Assembly (NCBI GenBank): GCA_041485905.1
Contig: JBGPKK010000259.1
Location: 1-5,765 of the forward strand
DNA: 5,765 bases
Reading direction: 5' to 3'
DNA from: JAHFUI01 sp041485905
GTDB lineage: Bacteria > Acidobacteriota > Vicinamibacteria > Vicinamibacterales > CAVVIG01
The notes below the pieces were generated by a model. It was given only the letters and a program-made list of their open reading frames with translations, ran no database searches and was not told where the DNA came from. Every line of letters begins with the position of its first letter. Positions within the stretch are counted from its first letter, which is position 1. Made by a program: the position numbers and the translations under genes. This document shows, in pieces, positions 5,423 to 5,765 of the stretch.

Positions 5423-5765
5423 ATGCTGCATCGCATCGTGATCGTTGGCGCGTCGCTCGCGGGCCTGCGCGCGGCCGAGACGCTGCGCGACCGAGGCTTC
5501 GACGGTGAGCTGACGCTCATTGGCGAGGAGCCGCATCGCCCCTACGACCGCCCGCCGCTCTCGAAGCAGGTGCTCCAAGGTACCTGGGAGCCGGAGCAGA
5601 CCTTTTTCCGCAGGAAGGACGGGTACGACGCGCTTGCGCTCGACATGCGGCTTGGCGTGCGCGCGACCTCAGTCGACCTTCGCGCCAGACGCGTCACGCT
5701 TGCCGGTGGCACGTTCGCCGACTACGACCGGCTGATCATCGCGACGGGGGCGCGCGTCCGGAACC
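5423..5765 (+). CDS. FAD/NAD(P)H-dependent ferredoxin reductase, N-terminal part (cut by window end)
   Basis: The first 114 residues of a pyridine-nucleotide-disulphide-oxidoreductase-fold protein of the class that reduces ferredoxins for P450s and ring-hydroxylating dioxygenases (about 400 residues when complete). The FAD-binding beta-alpha-beta motif is at the very start: RIVIVGASLAGLRAAETL, with Gly9-x-Ser11-x2-Gly14. Glu35 closes the second strand. PYDRPPLSK (40-48) is a hallmark of this reductase group. The second FAD motif, LIIATGA (104-110), is reached just before the window ends. The NAD(P)H domain lies outside. The ATG at 5423 is chosen because it puts the FAD motif at the proper distance. 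There is no strong RBS of its own, and the stop of the ferredoxin is 9 nt upstream, so translational coupling is likely. Together with the ferredoxin it would move electrons from NAD(P)H to an oxygenase. Confidence 0.93.
   Translation, partial: MLHRIVIVGASLAGLRAAETLRDRGFDGELTLIGEEPHRPYDRPPLSKQVLQGTWEPEQTFFRRKDGYDALALDMRLGVRATSVDLRARRVTLAGGTFADYDRLIIATGARVRN

Noticed and set aside
1..5765. CRISPR array, tRNA, insertion sequence ends
   Set aside because: No spaced direct-repeat array, no cloverleaf with a plausible anticodon arm, and no transposase or terminal inverted repeats were seen.

Overview
The window reads as a stretch of bacterial chromosome with GC content of roughly 60%. The best guess is an Acidobacteriota-type genome, possibly from a metagenome assembly. 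This rests on a relic of an FtsX/MacB-type permease of the duplicated-permease style common in that phylum, and on the general look of the Asp-box and sugar-dehydrogenase proteins. No rRNA, marker gene or tRNA is present to prove it.

Layout: (1) Bases 1 to about 750, minus strand, are gene debris. The C-terminal end of an ABC-transporter permease carries a frameshift from a 5-bp tandem duplication. It then runs, without any stop, into the C-terminal part of a PQQ-dependent sugar dehydrogenase that leaves the window at base 1. (2) Bases 759-3461, minus strand, encode a large secreted protein with five Asp-boxes (sialidase-like beta-propeller), a His/acid-rich linker and a C-terminal beta-sandwich-like region. 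(3) Bases 3462-3742 are a divergent intergenic region with a nested inverted repeat and a 19-bp-period direct repeat. (4) Bases 3743-4606, plus strand, encode a Tat-exported dienelactone-hydrolase-family protein. (5) Bases 4607-5221 hold two tandem hairpins just after that gene, a minus-strand stretch with coding-like base composition but no recognisable product, and an operator-like dyad. (6) Bases 5222-5765, plus strand, encode a small [3Fe-4S]-type ferredoxin, followed after 9 nt by a ferredoxin reductase cut by the window end.

Functional reading: the ferredoxin and reductase form an NAD(P)H-to-ferredoxin electron-transfer module of the kind that feeds cytochrome P450s or other oxygenases. 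The partner enzyme, if linked, must lie beyond base 5765. The hydrolase and the Asp-box protein are divergently transcribed, both look exported, and have no evident shared pathway. I see no clear new multi-gene system. The most unusual items are the permease/dehydrogenase chimera, the structured divergent intergenic region and the unexplained coding-like segment near 4665-4995.
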